Source of the DNA: Enhydrobacter sp.
Lineage (GTDB): Bacteria > Pseudomonadota > Alphaproteobacteria > Reyranellales > Reyranellaceae
Direction of reading: 5' to 3'
Assembly: GCF_030246845.1 (NCBI RefSeq)
Contig: NZ_CP126889.1
Span: 4,335,001-4,399,000 of the forward strand
Length of the DNA stretch: 64,000 bases
Position numbers and translations under genes: made by a program. Below, piece after piece: positions 26,192 through 35,370 of the stretch (the stretch's first letter is position 1; each line of letters opens with the position of its first letter). The notes beneath the pieces are model-generated. The model ran no database searches. It was not told where the DNA came from and saw nothing but the letters and a program-made list of their open reading frames with translations.

Positions 26192-27526
26192 ATGCAAAAT
26201 GACGGTCGTGTGTCCTGGACGGGGCGGCTTCCGTTCTTCTACGGCTGGATCGTCGTCGGCGTGGCCTTCGTCACGGTGGCGCTGGGGGTCACGGCGCGCA
26301 CCGCCTTCTCCCTGATGTTCCCGCCGATCGTCGACGAGTTCGGCTGGGACCGCGGCCTCGCCGCCGGTGCCTTTTCGTTCGGCTTCCTCGTCTCGGCCCT
26401 GATGAGCCCGGTGGTGGGCCGCCTGATGGACCGGCGCGGCCCGCGCTTCGTCATCGAGATCGGCGTGCTGCTGACGGCGGCCGGGCTGGTCGCGGCGACG
26501 CGCATCGAGACACCGTGGCAGCTCTACGCAACGCTCGGCGTGCTGGTCGGGGCGGGCGCCAACTGCATGACTTTCACGGCGCAGTCGCAGTACCTGCCCA
26601 ACTGGTTCGTGCGCCGGCGCGCGCTCGCCATCAGCATCGCCTTCTCCGGCGCGGGCTTCGGCGCCATCCTGATCCTGCCGTGGATCCAGGAGATCATCCT
26701 GCACCAGGGCTGGCGGAGATCCTGCCTGACGCTCGGCGTGATGACGCTTGCCGTTCTGCTGCCGCTCAATCTCCTCGTGCGCAAGCGGCCGGAGGATATC
26801 GGCGTCGAGCCCGACGGCGACGGCCGCCGCGTCGGCGCCGCGCCGCGGCCGTCGAACATCGTCGATCCGGCGTGGGCCGCGATCGAATGGACGACGGCGC
26901 GGGCGATGCGGACGGCGCGTTTCTGGTGGATCGCGCTCGCCTATTTCTGCGGCGGCTTCGTCTGGTACGCGGTGCAGGTGCACCAGACCAAGTACCTGGT
27001 CGAGATCGGCTTCAGCCCGATGGAGGCGGCATGGGCGCTGGGGCTGGTGGCGATGGCGGGCGTGCCGGGGCAGATCTTCCTCGGCGCGCTGTCGGATCGC
27101 ATCGGCCGCGAGATCGTCTGGAGCATCACGGGCATGGGCTTCGCGATCTGCTACGCCGCTCTGCTTGCCCTGGCGGCCGGCCCTTCGCAGCCGCTCCTCT
27201 ATGTGATGGTGCTCTCGCAGGGGCTACTGGGTTACGCCATGACCTCGGTTATGGGTCCGATCGTGGCCGAGATCTTCGAGGGCCCGCATTTCGGCTCGAT
27301 CTTCGGCGTGCTGACGGTGGCGCTGATCGGCGGCGGCGCGGCGGGACCTCTGATCGCCGGCATGGTGCACGACCGCACCGGCGGCTACGGCGATGCCTTC
27401 ATCCTGTCGATCGCCCTCTGCTTCCTGTCGATCATCGCCATCTGGCGGGCCGCGCCGGGCAGGGTGCGCCTGGTGGCCGGCCGTGCGCGCGCCCGCGCGC
27501 TCGCCGACGCAAAGACCGCCTCCTAA
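26192..27526 (+). CDS. MFS transporter, monocarboxylate/oxalate-formate type
   Basis: 444 residues, 12 predicted transmembrane helices in two halves separated by a cytoplasmic loop rich in Arg and Pro. The N-terminus FFYGWIVVGVAFVTVALGV and PIVDEFGWDRGLAAGAFS are typical of the MCT/OFA-like branch of MFS; GRLMDRRGPR is the loop 2-3 motif and LSDRIGREIV its second-half counterpart. Several starts are possible (TTG 26153, ATG 26177, 26183, 26192); GGGA nine bases before 26192 favours the last. It ends 11 bp from the convergent cyclase gene. Substrate unknown. Confidence 0.83.
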   Translation: MQNDGRVSWTGRLPFFYGWIVVGVAFVTVALGVTARTAFSLMFPPIVDEFGWDRGLAAGAFSFGFLVSALMSPVVGRLMDRRGPRFVIEIGVLLTAAGLVAATRIETPWQLYATLGVLVGAGANCMTFTAQSQYLPNWFVRRRALAISIAFSGAGFGAILILPWIQEIILHQGWRRSCLTLGVMTLAVLLPLNLLVRKRPEDIGVEPDGDGRRVGAAPRPSNIVDPAWAAIEWTTARAMRTARFWWIALAYFCGGFVWYAVQVHQTKYLVEIGFSPMEAAWALGLVAMAGVPGQIFLGALSDRIGREIVWSITGMGFAICYAALLALAAGPSQPLLYVMVLSQGLLGYAMTSVMGPIVAEIFEGPHFGSIFGVLTVALIGGGAAGPLIAGMVHDRTGGYGDAFILSIALCFLSIIAIWRAAPGRVRLVAGRARARALADAKTAS

Positions 27527-27537
27527 GGTCGAGCCTC

Positions 27538-28392
27538 TCACTTGCGACCCCTTCGGCGCCCTTCCTTTCCGTTCGATTCAGGTCTGCGCCGGAGCACTGT
27601 CCGCAGGATGGCAACGAAGAGCAATGCGGAGACCGGCCAATGGAACCAGATGCTGTGCAAGCCGGTGAAAACATTGATCAGAACCAGAAAGGCCGAAACG
27701 GCGAGAGCCACCACGATGGGGCGAGGAAGGCTCGCCAACCAGTCCGACACCGGGCGCATTGACGTGGATGGCTCGTGTTCCTGGCGACTCGATGCAGCGC
27801 CGGCTTCCGAGGGAACGGGGCTTTCGTCGATCGGCAAGCTGTGTCGCCCGGCCGCTTTGCCGCCCATGGTCACCCGATAGCTGGTCACGGGAGCGACATT
27901 CTTCATCTGTTGCTGGCCGAGAGAGTCGAAGCCAAGGGACAATTTGTTGTGCACCTGCTCGTAGACCGAACCGGAGATCACGACGCCGCCGGGCTCGGCA
28001 AGCTCCTGCAGCCGCGCCGCGATGTTGACCCCGTCGCCATAGATGTCGGAGCCGTCCACCATCACATCGCCGAGATTGATGCCGATGCGAAACCGCATGC
28101 GGTGCTCGTGGGGCAGGTCCGGATCCTGATTGGAAATTTCCTGCTGGATCTCGACCGCGCACTGCACGGCCTCGACGACGCTGGCGAACTCGGCGATCAC
28201 GGCGTCGCCCCAGGTATTCACGATCCGCCCGTCATGGCGCTCCACCAATCCCCCCATGGCGGTGCGGTAGCGGCGCAGCGTTCCCAACGTTCCCGCTTCG
28301 TCTGCCTCCATGAGGCGGGAATAGCCGTGCACATCGGCGCACAGGACGGTGGTCAGCCGCCGTTTCACCTTGTCGTCGGTCATCGCCCACAT
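27538..28392 (-). CDS. Class III adenylate/guanylate cyclase with C-terminal 2TM domain
   Basis: 284 residues. The N-terminal cyclase homology domain (about 10-175) includes LTTVLCADVHGYSRLMEADE (first metal aspartate), NTWGDAVIAEFASVVEA (second metal aspartate) and IYGDGVNIAARLQ. A proline/serine-rich linker leads to two hydrophobic helices near the C-terminus (VVALAVSAFLVLINVF and WPVSALLFVAILRTVL). It makes cAMP or cGMP at the membrane; base choice is not clear. GGAG five bases before the ATG at 28392 supports the start. The IS701 element is inserted only about 60 bp upstream, so its promoter may be lost or replaced. Confidence 0.83.
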   Translation of the reverse strand: MWAMTDDKVKRRLTTVLCADVHGYSRLMEADEAGTLGTLRRYRTAMGGLVERHDGRIVNTWGDAVIAEFASVVEAVQCAVEIQQEISNQDPDLPHEHRMRFRIGINLGDVMVDGSDIYGDGVNIAARLQELAEPGGVVISGSVYEQVHNKLSLGFDSLGQQQMKNVAPVTSYRVTMGGKAAGRHSLPIDESPVPSEAGAASSRQEHEPSTSMRPVSDWLASLPRPIVVALAVSAFLVLINVFTGLHSIWFHWPVSALLFVAILRTVLRRRPESNGKEGRRRGRK

Positions 28393-28447
28393 GGTAGCTC
28401 CGCCAGCCGCCAATGGCATGAGGTATCGAGTCTGGCGCTACTGCGCT

Positions 28448-28451
28448 TTAG
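28448..28451. repeat. Left TTAG target duplication of the IS701 element
   Basis: TTAG directly before the left terminal repeat. The same four bases follow the right end at 29977-29980, as expected for IS701-family insertion at YTAR sites. Confidence 0.75.
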
Positions 28452-29976
28452 TCTTACTGCGTCACAAGTTCCGGGTCGTTGATGTTTGTTTGATGGTTAT
28501 TGCGCAGCACGGACATCGTACGAGGCGCCGGACAATCGCTGCGGCCAGTCTTCGCCGCAAGGTCGTGATCGAGTTGGGAATGTGACGCTCGGTTCTAAGC
28601 GGCGGATCCGCGGGGTCGATAATTGTCGGGAAGGCGAGGCGCTTGGAAAGCCGTGGAGGAACGCAGTCCTGAGGGGGGAATCGTCTCCCGCTCGGAGATC
28701 AGGTATCCGTAAGCGGCGATGCAGAGCGTGGCGTGATGGTGGAAGCCGCGCCAGCCTCGCCCTTCAAAATGCCCGAGGCCGACTTCCTGCTTGAGGTCCT
28801 GGTAGTCACGCTCGATGCGCCAGCGCAGCTTGGCGAGCTCGACGAGACGGGCAAAGCCGATGTCGGAAGGCAGGCTCGAGAGCCAGTATTTGGTCGGCTC
28901 CTTCTCGCCTTTGGGCCATTCGATCAGAAGCCATTCTTCCGGCCAGGGCTCGCTGCGATTGAAGTCCCGATGGGCGATGCGAATGCGCAGCCGGGCAAAG
29001 CGCGATTTGAGCGGCACATTCGTGCCTTCGCGCCAGGTGATCGTTTTCCAGGCCTTGGTCGGAAGGCCGAAGGCCAGGTCCCTGACCTTGACCGGTCGGT
29101 GCTCGGCATCGCGGCGCAGCCGCTTGGTGGGCCGTCCGCGGCCAGGCACATAAGGCTTGGGCGGCAGAGGACTCGTGCCCGGCGCCCATACCGTGGTGCT
29201 CGACAGAATGCCGGCAACATAGGACAGCTCGAGCGCCCTGAGAGCCGTGCGCAGCGCGATGTGGGTACCGTAGCCCGCATCCATCAGCACCGCTCCGCGT
29301 GGCAAGCCCGCCGCGCAGGCCGCACGAATCTGATCGAGCGCGATCTCGATCTTGGTCTGAAAGCCGATCTCTGTCGGCACGCCCGCCTTCTTGCGACGCA
29401 CGGGATCGCCGGCCCAGGCCTCCGGCAGGTAAAGCCGATAAGCCACCGGCAGGCTGGCATGGGCGTTGGCCAGCGACAATGATACGGCGACTTGGCAATT
29501 GTCCTGCTTGCCAAGTTGTCCGCAATACTGCCGCGCCACTCCCACCGAGTGCATGCCCTTCTTGGGAAAGCTCGTGTCATCGATGATCCAGGCCTCGATC
29601 GGTCCCGCACGCTCGATCACGGGCAGCACTATGGTCCGCACCTTGGCCAGGACCTTCTCGTCCGACCAGCCGCCCTCGCCGACAAAATGCAAAAGCGACT
29701 GATGCTGCGCTGCCGTCCGCTCCGGCGCAGTCACCGCCGCCAGCGGCTCCACACTCTTGCGCTCGCAGGGCATCAACAGCCCCGTGCAGTAGTCCCGCAG
29801 CGGCTTGGCACGGTCCGCGTGACCGATCACCCCAACAAGATCATCAACGTAGGCTGCAAATCGCGCCTCGCTGCCCGCTGACCGGCGATCCATTCAAGCT
29901 CTCCTTCCTGAACGAATCGCCAAAAGCTACGCCAATCTCCGCCGCGCACGCCCTGTGGCTTTCTGACTCAGTAAGA
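28452..29976. mobile_element. IS701-family insertion sequence, apparently intact
   Basis: 1525 bp bounded by imperfect terminal inverted repeats: TCTTACTGCGTCACAAG at the left and TCTTACTGAGTCAGAAAG (read inward) at the right, 14 of the first 16 bases shared. TTAG flanks both ends as a 4-bp duplication. It carries one transposase gene on the minus strand. It sits in the intergenic region between puuE and the cyclase gene. Confidence 0.85.
28595..29893 (-). CDS. IS701-family transposase
   Basis: 432 residues, uninterrupted. The DDE catalytic residues are visible in context: WIIDDTSFPKKG (first Asp), AVLMDAGYG (second Asp) and WRIERDYQDLKQEVGLGHFE (Glu). The start has a strong AGGAAGGAGAG upstream. 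Length is normal for IS701 transposases, so the element may be active. The insertion appears recent: frame, terminal repeats and target duplication all are preserved. Confidence 0.93.
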   Translation of the reverse strand: MDRRSAGSEARFAAYVDDLVGVIGHADRAKPLRDYCTGLLMPCERKSVEPLAAVTAPERTAAQHQSLLHFVGEGGWSDEKVLAKVRTIVLPVIERAGPIEAWIIDDTSFPKKGMHSVGVARQYCGQLGKQDNCQVAVSLSLANAHASLPVAYRLYLPEAWAGDPVRRKKAGVPTEIGFQTKIEIALDQIRAACAAGLPRGAVLMDAGYGTHIALRTALRALELSYVAGILSSTTVWAPGTSPLPPKPYVPGRGRPTKRLRRDAEHRPVKVRDLAFGLPTKAWKTITWREGTNVPLKSRFARLRIRIAHRDFNRSEPWPEEWLLIEWPKGEKEPTKYWLSSLPSDIGFARLVELAKLRWRIERDYQDLKQEVGLGHFEGRGWRGFHHHATLCIAAYGYLISERETIPPSGLRSSTAFQAPRLPDNYRPRGSAA

Positions 29977-29980
29977 TTAG
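29977..29980. repeat. Right TTAG target duplication of the IS701 element
   Basis: TTAG after the right terminal repeat, matching the copy at 28448-28451. Confidence 0.75.
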
Positions 29981-30010
29981 GGCCGGCCCCCGCGGAAGGC
30001 AAAATAGCGT

Positions 30011-30934
30011 TCACTCGTTCAGGCCCTTGCCCGGATAGGGATGCGTCGCCTTCCAGTGGTTCGCGATGTCGATGCGGCGCGTGATCCAGACGCCCTGCCG
30101 GCCCTGCAGATAGTCGAGCAGCCGCCACAGGCCGGCGGTGCGCGCGGGGTGGCCGGTCAGGCGCATGTGCAGGCCGACCGACATCATCCTGGGCTGCGCC
30201 GCGCCCTCGCGATAGAGCACGTCGAAGGCGTCGCGCACCAGGGTGAACCACTGTTCCGATGTGGTCATGCCGGCGGCATACTTGCCGTCGTTGTTGGTGA
30301 GCGAGTAAGGCACGACGAGATGCGGCTTGCCCTGCACCGTCTGCCAGAACGGCAGCTCGTCGCCGTAGTAGTCGGAGTCGTACGTGAAGCCGCCTTCCTC
30401 CACGAGGAGACGGCGCGTGTTGACGCTCGGTCCATAGCGGCAGTACCAGCCGACCGGTCGTTCGCCGACGGTCTCGGCGAGCGACTTCACGGCCCTGGCG
30501 ATGTGCTCGCGCTCCTCGGCCTCGCCGAGGTCGAAATGCTTGACCCAGCGCCAGCCATGGCAACAGACGTCGTAGCCCGCCTGCCGGATCGCCTCGGCGG
30601 CCTTCCGGTTGCGCTCCAGCGCCAGCGCGCAGCCGAACACGGTGAGCGGCAGGCCGCGCTCCTGGAACGCGCGCATCAGGCGCCAGAAGCCGACGCGGCT
30701 GCCATACTCGAACATGCTCTCGCCGGCGAGGTCGCGCCCTTTCAGCCCCGTCGACGAGCTGGTCGATTCGGTGAGGCCGGTCTCGGTGTAGCCTTCGCCG
30801 TCCTGGATCGAGGGTTCGGAGCCTTCCTCGTAGTTGATCACGAAGTTGACGGCGAGCCGCGCGCCGTTTGGCCATTTGGGATCGGGCGGCGCCGCGCCAT
30901 AGCCCAGGAAATCGCGGGTCGGTTGCCAGCTCAT
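30011..30934 (-). CDS. puuE: Allantoinase PuuE (polysaccharide-deacetylase fold)
   Basis: 307 residues. It begins with the family segment RDFLGYG and PPDPKWPNGARLAVNFVINY, then EEGSEP and FGCALALERN. The deacetylase-like site has HGWRWVKHF and GWYCRYGPSVNTR. PuuE hydrolyses allantoin to allantoate without the usual binuclear metal centre. The ATG overlaps the stop of the upstream unknown gene by four bases (ATGA). allA lies two genes upstream, so the group handles allantoin and ureidoglycolate. The IS701 element begins 30 bp after the stop and does not damage the gene. Confidence 0.9.
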   Translation of the reverse strand: MSWQPTRDFLGYGAAPPDPKWPNGARLAVNFVINYEEGSEPSIQDGEGYTETGLTESTSSSTGLKGRDLAGESMFEYGSRVGFWRLMRAFQERGLPLTVFGCALALERNRKAAEAIRQAGYDVCCHGWRWVKHFDLGEAEEREHIARAVKSLAETVGERPVGWYCRYGPSVNTRRLLVEEGGFTYDSDYYGDELPFWQTVQGKPHLVVPYSLTNNDGKYAAGMTTSEQWFTLVRDAFDVLYREGAAQPRMMSVGLHMRLTGHPARTAGLWRLLDYLQGRQGVWITRRIDIANHWKATHPYPGKGLNE

Positions 30935-31263
30935 GTCGGTCTCCTCACCAGCTCGGCGCCCATCTGACGGGCGATGTCGGCGATCTTTTCGTTCAGGGGG
31001 GTCATCGAGATCACCTTAACACCGGCGCGCAGGCATGCGAGCGCCCAGCCGGGCGCATCGCCGCAATCGACGACCAGCGTGAAATCGACATCCGCGAACT
31101 CGCGCCGCGCGCGTTCCTGCAGCGCCGCGAGATAGCCCGCGCCGTAGAAGGCGGCCGCATCCTCTGAAGTCACCAGGATGGGCGAGACGCCCTCGGCGCG
31201 CGCCGCTTCCAGCGCGGCCGAAGTCGTGCGCCAGTCTCTGACGAGGATGACGGGACTCCCCAT
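30931..31263 (-). CDS. Small unknown protein in the allantoin gene group
   Basis: 110 residues, soluble, no signal peptide. It reads as alternating helix and strand: SPVILVRDWRTTSAALEAAR, GVSPILVTSEDAAAFYGAGY, FTLVVDCGDAPGWALACLRA, VKVISMTPLNEKIADIARQM. I do not recognise the family. It is between allA (31 bp upstream) and puuE (4-bp ATGA overlap downstream), all on one strand, so it is probably translated with puuE. It shows no similarity that I can see to OHCU decarboxylase or HIU hydrolase. A small enzyme or adaptor of purine breakdown is a guess. Confidence 0.72.
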   Translation of the reverse strand: MGSPVILVRDWRTTSAALEAARAEGVSPILVTSEDAAAFYGAGYLAALQERARREFADVDFTLVVDCGDAPGWALACLRAGVKVISMTPLNEKIADIARQMGAELVRRPT

Positions 31264-31294
31264 GAGGAAGGCATTATCCGTCGGGTGACGGTTG

Positions 31295-31768
31295 TCAGGG
31301 AATCCGGATCGTGAAGGGCGCGACCGGCACGAACTCCTCGTCGCCCTTGCTGCCGTCGCGCCACATGAAGACGGCGAAGCGACCGGGGCGGTCGAGCACG
31401 GTCAGCCCGTGATGCCAGGTGTTGGGCCTGTAGGTGACGCCCTGACGACCGTCGGCGAGGAAGGCGCACACGGCGCCAAGATCGGGGCCACCATTCTTCG
31501 CATGCGGCGCCACAACGACCAGCCAACGCCCGACATCGAGCGGCAGGAAGGTCTGCGAGGAGAATTCGTGCCGCTCCAGCAGCTCGGCGCGCAGCGGCCG
31601 GTCGCGGGTCTCGGGCTTGAAGCTGACGGAGAGGCTGGGCCGCGCCGTCGGGCGGAGATTGCCCAGCGCCCGCTCGTAATAGAGGCGACCCGGCTCGCCC
31701 GGCGCGTCGATCACGTCGCCGAACGGGGCGAAGACGTCGCGAGCGAGGGGCTGCGGAACGATCTCCAT
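31295..31768 (-). CDS. allA: Ureidoglycolate lyase
   Basis: 157 residues with a cupin-like fold: QPLARDVFAPFGDVIDAPGE at the start, RHEFSSQTFLPLD in the middle and the signature TYRPNTWHHGLTVLDRPGRF. It splits ureidoglycolate into glyoxylate and urea, one or two steps below allantoinase PuuE in the same operon. GGGGG lies about six bases before the ATG at 31768. It begins 20 bp after the gap stop, so transcription from tkt/gap could read in. Confidence 0.88.
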   Translation of the reverse strand: MEIVPQPLARDVFAPFGDVIDAPGEPGRLYYERALGNLRPTARPSLSVSFKPETRDRPLRAELLERHEFSSQTFLPLDVGRWLVVVAPHAKNGGPDLGAVCAFLADGRQGVTYRPNTWHHGLTVLDRPGRFAVFMWRDGSKGDEEFVPVAPFTIRIP

Positions 31769-31788
31769 GGCGAGCCCCCGACGTGAGC

Positions 31789-32796
31789 TCAGCCCAGCTT
31801 GCCCATGGCGACGGCGGTGTCGGCCATGCGGTTGGAGAAGCCCCACTCGTTGTCGTACCAGCTCATGACGCGCACCAGCGTGCCGTCCATGACCTTGGTC
31901 TGGTCGAGATGGAAGGTCGACGAATGGCTGTCGTGGTTGAAGTCGATCGAGACGTTCGGCTGGTCGGTCCAGCCCAGGATGCCCTTGAGCTGGTTGGCAG
32001 CGGCGAGCTTCACCGCCTTGTTGATCTCGTCCTTGTCGGTCTTGCGCTTGGCGACGAACTTGAAGTCGACGACCGAGACGTTGGGCGTCGGCACGCGGAT
32101 CGCCACGCCATCGAGCTTGCCGTTCAGCTCGGGCAGCACCAGACCGACCGCCTTGGCCGCGCCCGTCGAGGTCGGGATCATCGACATCGCCGCGGCGCGG
32201 GCGCGGTAGAGGTCCTTGTGCATGGTGTCGAGCGTGGGCTGGTCGCCGGTGTAGGCGTGGATCGTCGTCATGAAACCCTTCTCGATGCCGACCGCATCGT
32301 TCAGCACCTTCACGACCGGCGCCAGGCAGTTGGTCGTGCACGAGGCGTTGGAGACGACCTTGTGGTCCTTGGCGAGCTTGTCGTGGTTCACGCCGTAGAC
32401 GACGGTGAGGTCGGCATTGTCGGCCGGAGCGGAGACCAGCACCCGCTTGGCGCCGGCGCTGAGATGGGCCGAGGCCTTGTCCTTGGCGGTGAAGATGCCG
32501 GTGCATTCGAGCGCGATCTCGACGCCGAGATCCTTGTGCGGCAGCTTGGCGGGGTCGCGCTCGGCCGTGACCTTCATCTTGCCGCGGCCGACATCGATCG
32601 TGTCGCCCTCGACCTTCACCTCGTGCGGGAAGCGGCCGTGCACCGAGTCGAAGCGCAGCAGGTGGGCGTTGGTCTCGACCGGGCCGAGATCGTTGATCGC
32701 CACCACCTCGATGTCCTTGCGGCCGGACTCGATGATGGCCCGCAGGACGTTGCGGCCGATACGACCGAACCCGTTGATTGCAACCCGAACTGCCAT
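31789..32796 (-). CDS. gap: Glyceraldehyde-3-phosphate dehydrogenase
   Basis: 335 residues. NAD-binding start RVAINGFGRIGRNVLRA, catalytic cysteine in SNASCTTNCLAP, and the C-terminal SWYDNEWGFSNRM. It catalyses the NAD-linked oxidation of glyceraldehyde-3-phosphate. It lies ten bases downstream of tkt on the same strand, a common carbon-metabolism pair (tkt-gap) in Alphaproteobacteria. The start is preceded by GGAGGAAG. Confidence 0.95.
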   Translation of the reverse strand: MAVRVAINGFGRIGRNVLRAIIESGRKDIEVVAINDLGPVETNAHLLRFDSVHGRFPHEVKVEGDTIDVGRGKMKVTAERDPAKLPHKDLGVEIALECTGIFTAKDKASAHLSAGAKRVLVSAPADNADLTVVYGVNHDKLAKDHKVVSNASCTTNCLAPVVKVLNDAVGIEKGFMTTIHAYTGDQPTLDTMHKDLYRARAAAMSMIPTSTGAAKAVGLVLPELNGKLDGVAIRVPTPNVSVVDFKFVAKRKTDKDEINKAVKLAAANQLKGILGWTDQPNVSIDFNHDSHSSTFHLDQTKVMDGTLVRVMSWYDNEWGFSNRMADTAVAMGKLG

Positions 32797-32805
32797 GTCT
32801 TCCTC

Positions 32806-34794
32806 CTATTGCGCCAGCCGGCGCGCCGCCGCGGCGATCGCCTCGGCCGTGATGCCGAAATGCCTGAAGAGATCCGAAGCCTTGGCCGATGCGCCGAAGG
32901 TCTTCATGCCGACGAACTCGCCTCTCGAACCCAGCCAGCGCTCCCAGCCGAAGCCGCCGGCCGCCTCGCAGGCGACGCGGACGGTGCCGTCGCCGCCCAT
33001 GACTTCATGCCGATAGCTATCGCTCTGATGCGCGAAAAGTTCCCACGACGGCATCGACACGACCGCCGCATCGAGCCCGTCCTTCGCCAGAAGATCGCGG
33101 GCCGCGAGGGCAAGATGCACTTCCGACCCCGAGGCGATCAGCCGGATCGGTGCGGTCGCCTGGCCGGCGAGGAGATAGGCGCCACGCGCACAGAGATTGC
33201 TGTCGGAGGCCCCGCGTAGGGTCGGCAGGTTCTGGCGCGTCAGCGCGATGACACTGGGCGTCTTCCTCGATTCGAGCGCGAGCTGCCAGCATTCGGCCGT
33301 CTCGATCGTGTCGGCCGGCCGCAGCACCTGTAGGTTCGGTATCGCCCGCAGGGCGGCCAGATGCTCGATCGGCTGATGCGTCGGGCCGTCCTCGCCGAGG
33401 CCGATCGAATCGTGCGTCATCACGTAGATGACGCGGATGCCCATCAGGGCGGCGAGCCGGATCGATGGCCGGCAATAGTCCGTGAACACGAGAAAGGTGC
33501 CGCCGTAGGGGATGATGCCGCCGTGCAGGGCCATGCCGTTCATGGCCGCCGCCATCGCATGCTCGCGAATGCCGTAGTGGATGTAGCGCCCGCCCGGATC
33601 CTGCGCCGTCGCCAGGCGAAGGCCCGCGGTCTTGGTGTTGTTGGAGCCGGTGAGGTCGGCCGAGCCGCCCACCGTGTCGGGCAGCACAGGGTTGATGACC
33701 TCGAGCGCTTCCTGGCTCGACTTGCGCGTCGCCCACGACGGCTTGTCGGCCGCGATCCGGGCCTTGAAGGCCGCGACCGCCTCGCTGACCGCCGCCGGCA
33801 GCTCACCCTTCTGGCGCCGGTCGAACTCCGCGCGATCGCCGGCATTCATCTCGGCATGACGCTTGAGCCATTTGCGCCGCACGGACTTGCCGCGCGCGCC
33901 GACCTTGCGCCAGGCGGTGAAGATCGGCTCGGGAATCTCGAAAGGCGGTGCCGTCCAGCCGAGCTTCTGGCGCGCCCCGGCGACTTCCTCCTTGCCGAGC
34001 GGCGAACCGTGCGTGGCAGCGGTGCCGGCCTTGGTCGGCGCGCCATAGCCGATCACGGTCTTGCAGGCGATCAGCGAGGGCTTGTCGGCGACGTTGCGGG
34101 CGCGGCGGATCGCCCGCGCGACCGCGTCTTGGTCGAGCCCGTCGACCGACTGCACGTGCCAGCCCGCGGCGGCGAAGCGTTTCTTGTGATCCTCCGACGT
34201 CGAGAGCGAGGTCGGGCCATCGATGGAGATGCCGTTGTCGTCGTAGAGCACGATCAGGCGGCCGAGACCGAGATGGCCGGCGAGGGTAATCGCCTCTTGG
34301 CCGACGCCCTCCATCTGACAGCCGTCGCCGGTGATCACGTAGGTATAGTGATCGACGATGTCGGCGCCGAAACGATCGCGCAGCAGCCGTTCGGCGAACG
34401 CGAAGCCGACCGAATTGCCGAGTCCCTGGCCCAGGGGGCCGGTCGTCGTCTCGATGCCGCTGGCATGGCCGTACTCGGGATGGCCCGCGGTGCGGCTGCC
34501 CAGCTGGCGGAAATGCTTCAGCTCGTCGAGCGTCATGTCGGCGTAGCCGGTGAGATAAAGCAGCGCGTAGAGCAGCATCGAGCCGTGGCCGGCCGACAGG
34601 ATGAAGCGGTCGCGGTCGGGCCAGTGCGGATCGGCGGGATCGAACTTCAGGAACTTGGAGAACAGCACCGTGGCGACGTCGGCCATGCCCATCGGCATGC
34701 CGGGATGGCCGGACTCCGCCTGCTGCACGGCATCCATGGCCAGGGCCCGGATAGCGTTCGCCATGTCGCGAGGTGCAGCGGTTTGTGCGGTCAT
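32806..34794 (-). CDS. tkt: Transketolase
   Basis: 662 residues, full length. Thiamine pyrophosphate segments are SAGHGSMLLYALLYL and ITGDGCQMEGVGQEA, with the pyrimidine domain around HDSIGLGEDGPTHQPIEHLA. It transfers two-carbon units in the pentose-phosphate or Calvin-type cycle. First gene of the tkt-gap unit; its start is divergent from the DUF4164 gene, with 216 bp between. Confidence 0.96.
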   Translation of the reverse strand: MTAQTAAPRDMANAIRALAMDAVQQAESGHPGMPMGMADVATVLFSKFLKFDPADPHWPDRDRFILSAGHGSMLLYALLYLTGYADMTLDELKHFRQLGSRTAGHPEYGHASGIETTTGPLGQGLGNSVGFAFAERLLRDRFGADIVDHYTYVITGDGCQMEGVGQEAITLAGHLGLGRLIVLYDDNGISIDGPTSLSTSEDHKKRFAAAGWHVQSVDGLDQDAVARAIRRARNVADKPSLIACKTVIGYGAPTKAGTAATHGSPLGKEEVAGARQKLGWTAPPFEIPEPIFTAWRKVGARGKSVRRKWLKRHAEMNAGDRAEFDRRQKGELPAAVSEAVAAFKARIAADKPSWATRKSSQEALEVINPVLPDTVGGSADLTGSNNTKTAGLRLATAQDPGGRYIHYGIREHAMAAAMNGMALHGGIIPYGGTFLVFTDYCRPSIRLAALMGIRVIYVMTHDSIGLGEDGPTHQPIEHLAALRAIPNLQVLRPADTIETAECWQLALESRKTPSVIALTRQNLPTLRGASDSNLCARGAYLLAGQATAPIRLIASGSEVHLALAARDLLAKDGLDAAVVSMPSWELFAHQSDSYRHEVMGGDGTVRVACEAAGGFGWERWLGSRGEFVGMKTFGASAKASDLFRHFGITAEAIAAAARRLAQ

Positions 34795-35010
34795 CAGATG
34801 CTGTCGCCGTAAGGATTTTTTGAACGGCGCGCAACATGACGGCGGCCCCCATCTGCGTCAATGCGCAAAACCTTATACGTGGCCAAGATGTTGCGGGACT
34901 CGATGCTCCACAGCCGCCAGATGTTGACCGCCCGGGGGCACTCCACTTATCCTTGACGGATGCAGCAGATGCCGTCGGGCGAAGATCTTCGATCCGCCGC
35001 TGGGGGAGCC

Positions 35011-35244
35011 ATGTCCAAGGCAGGCAATGCCAAGGATCGCGTGAACGAGGCGCTCAGCCGGCTGGAGTCGATGATCGACGAGCGACTAGGGGCCGAGCGT
35101 GCGCGCTCCGAGGAGCTCGCCCATCGTCTCGGCAAGCTCGAGCAGCAGCATGAAGAGCTGAGAAAGGTCGCGGGCGAGGTCGAAGGACGGCTCGAACGCG
35201 CGATGGAGTATATCCGCTCGCTGCTCGCCGCCGATCAGGAGTGA
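35011..35244 (+). CDS. DUF4164-like coiled-coil protein upstream of zapA
   Basis: 77 residues, nearly all helical coiled coil rich in Glu, Arg and Leu (NEALSRLESMIDERL, RSEELAHRLGKLEQQHEEL). An ATG at 34960 would add 17 residues. Position just before zapA is typical; by analogy with ZapB it may act with ZapA on the division ring, but that is inference. GGGGGAG precedes the 35011 ATG closely. Divergent from tkt. Confidence 0.68.
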   Translation: MSKAGNAKDRVNEALSRLESMIDERLGAERARSEELAHRLGKLEQQHEELRKVAGEVEGRLERAMEYIRSLLAADQE

Positions 35245-35370
35245 GTACCTGGACGGGCCGCGCCGGCGGGTTCTTTTCAACAAACAGGCGTCGCATCGCG
35301 GGCCATACGAGGGTAAAGTCACGTTCCCCTCAAACGCCGAAACAACGGCGCAATGAACAGGAACAATGAC

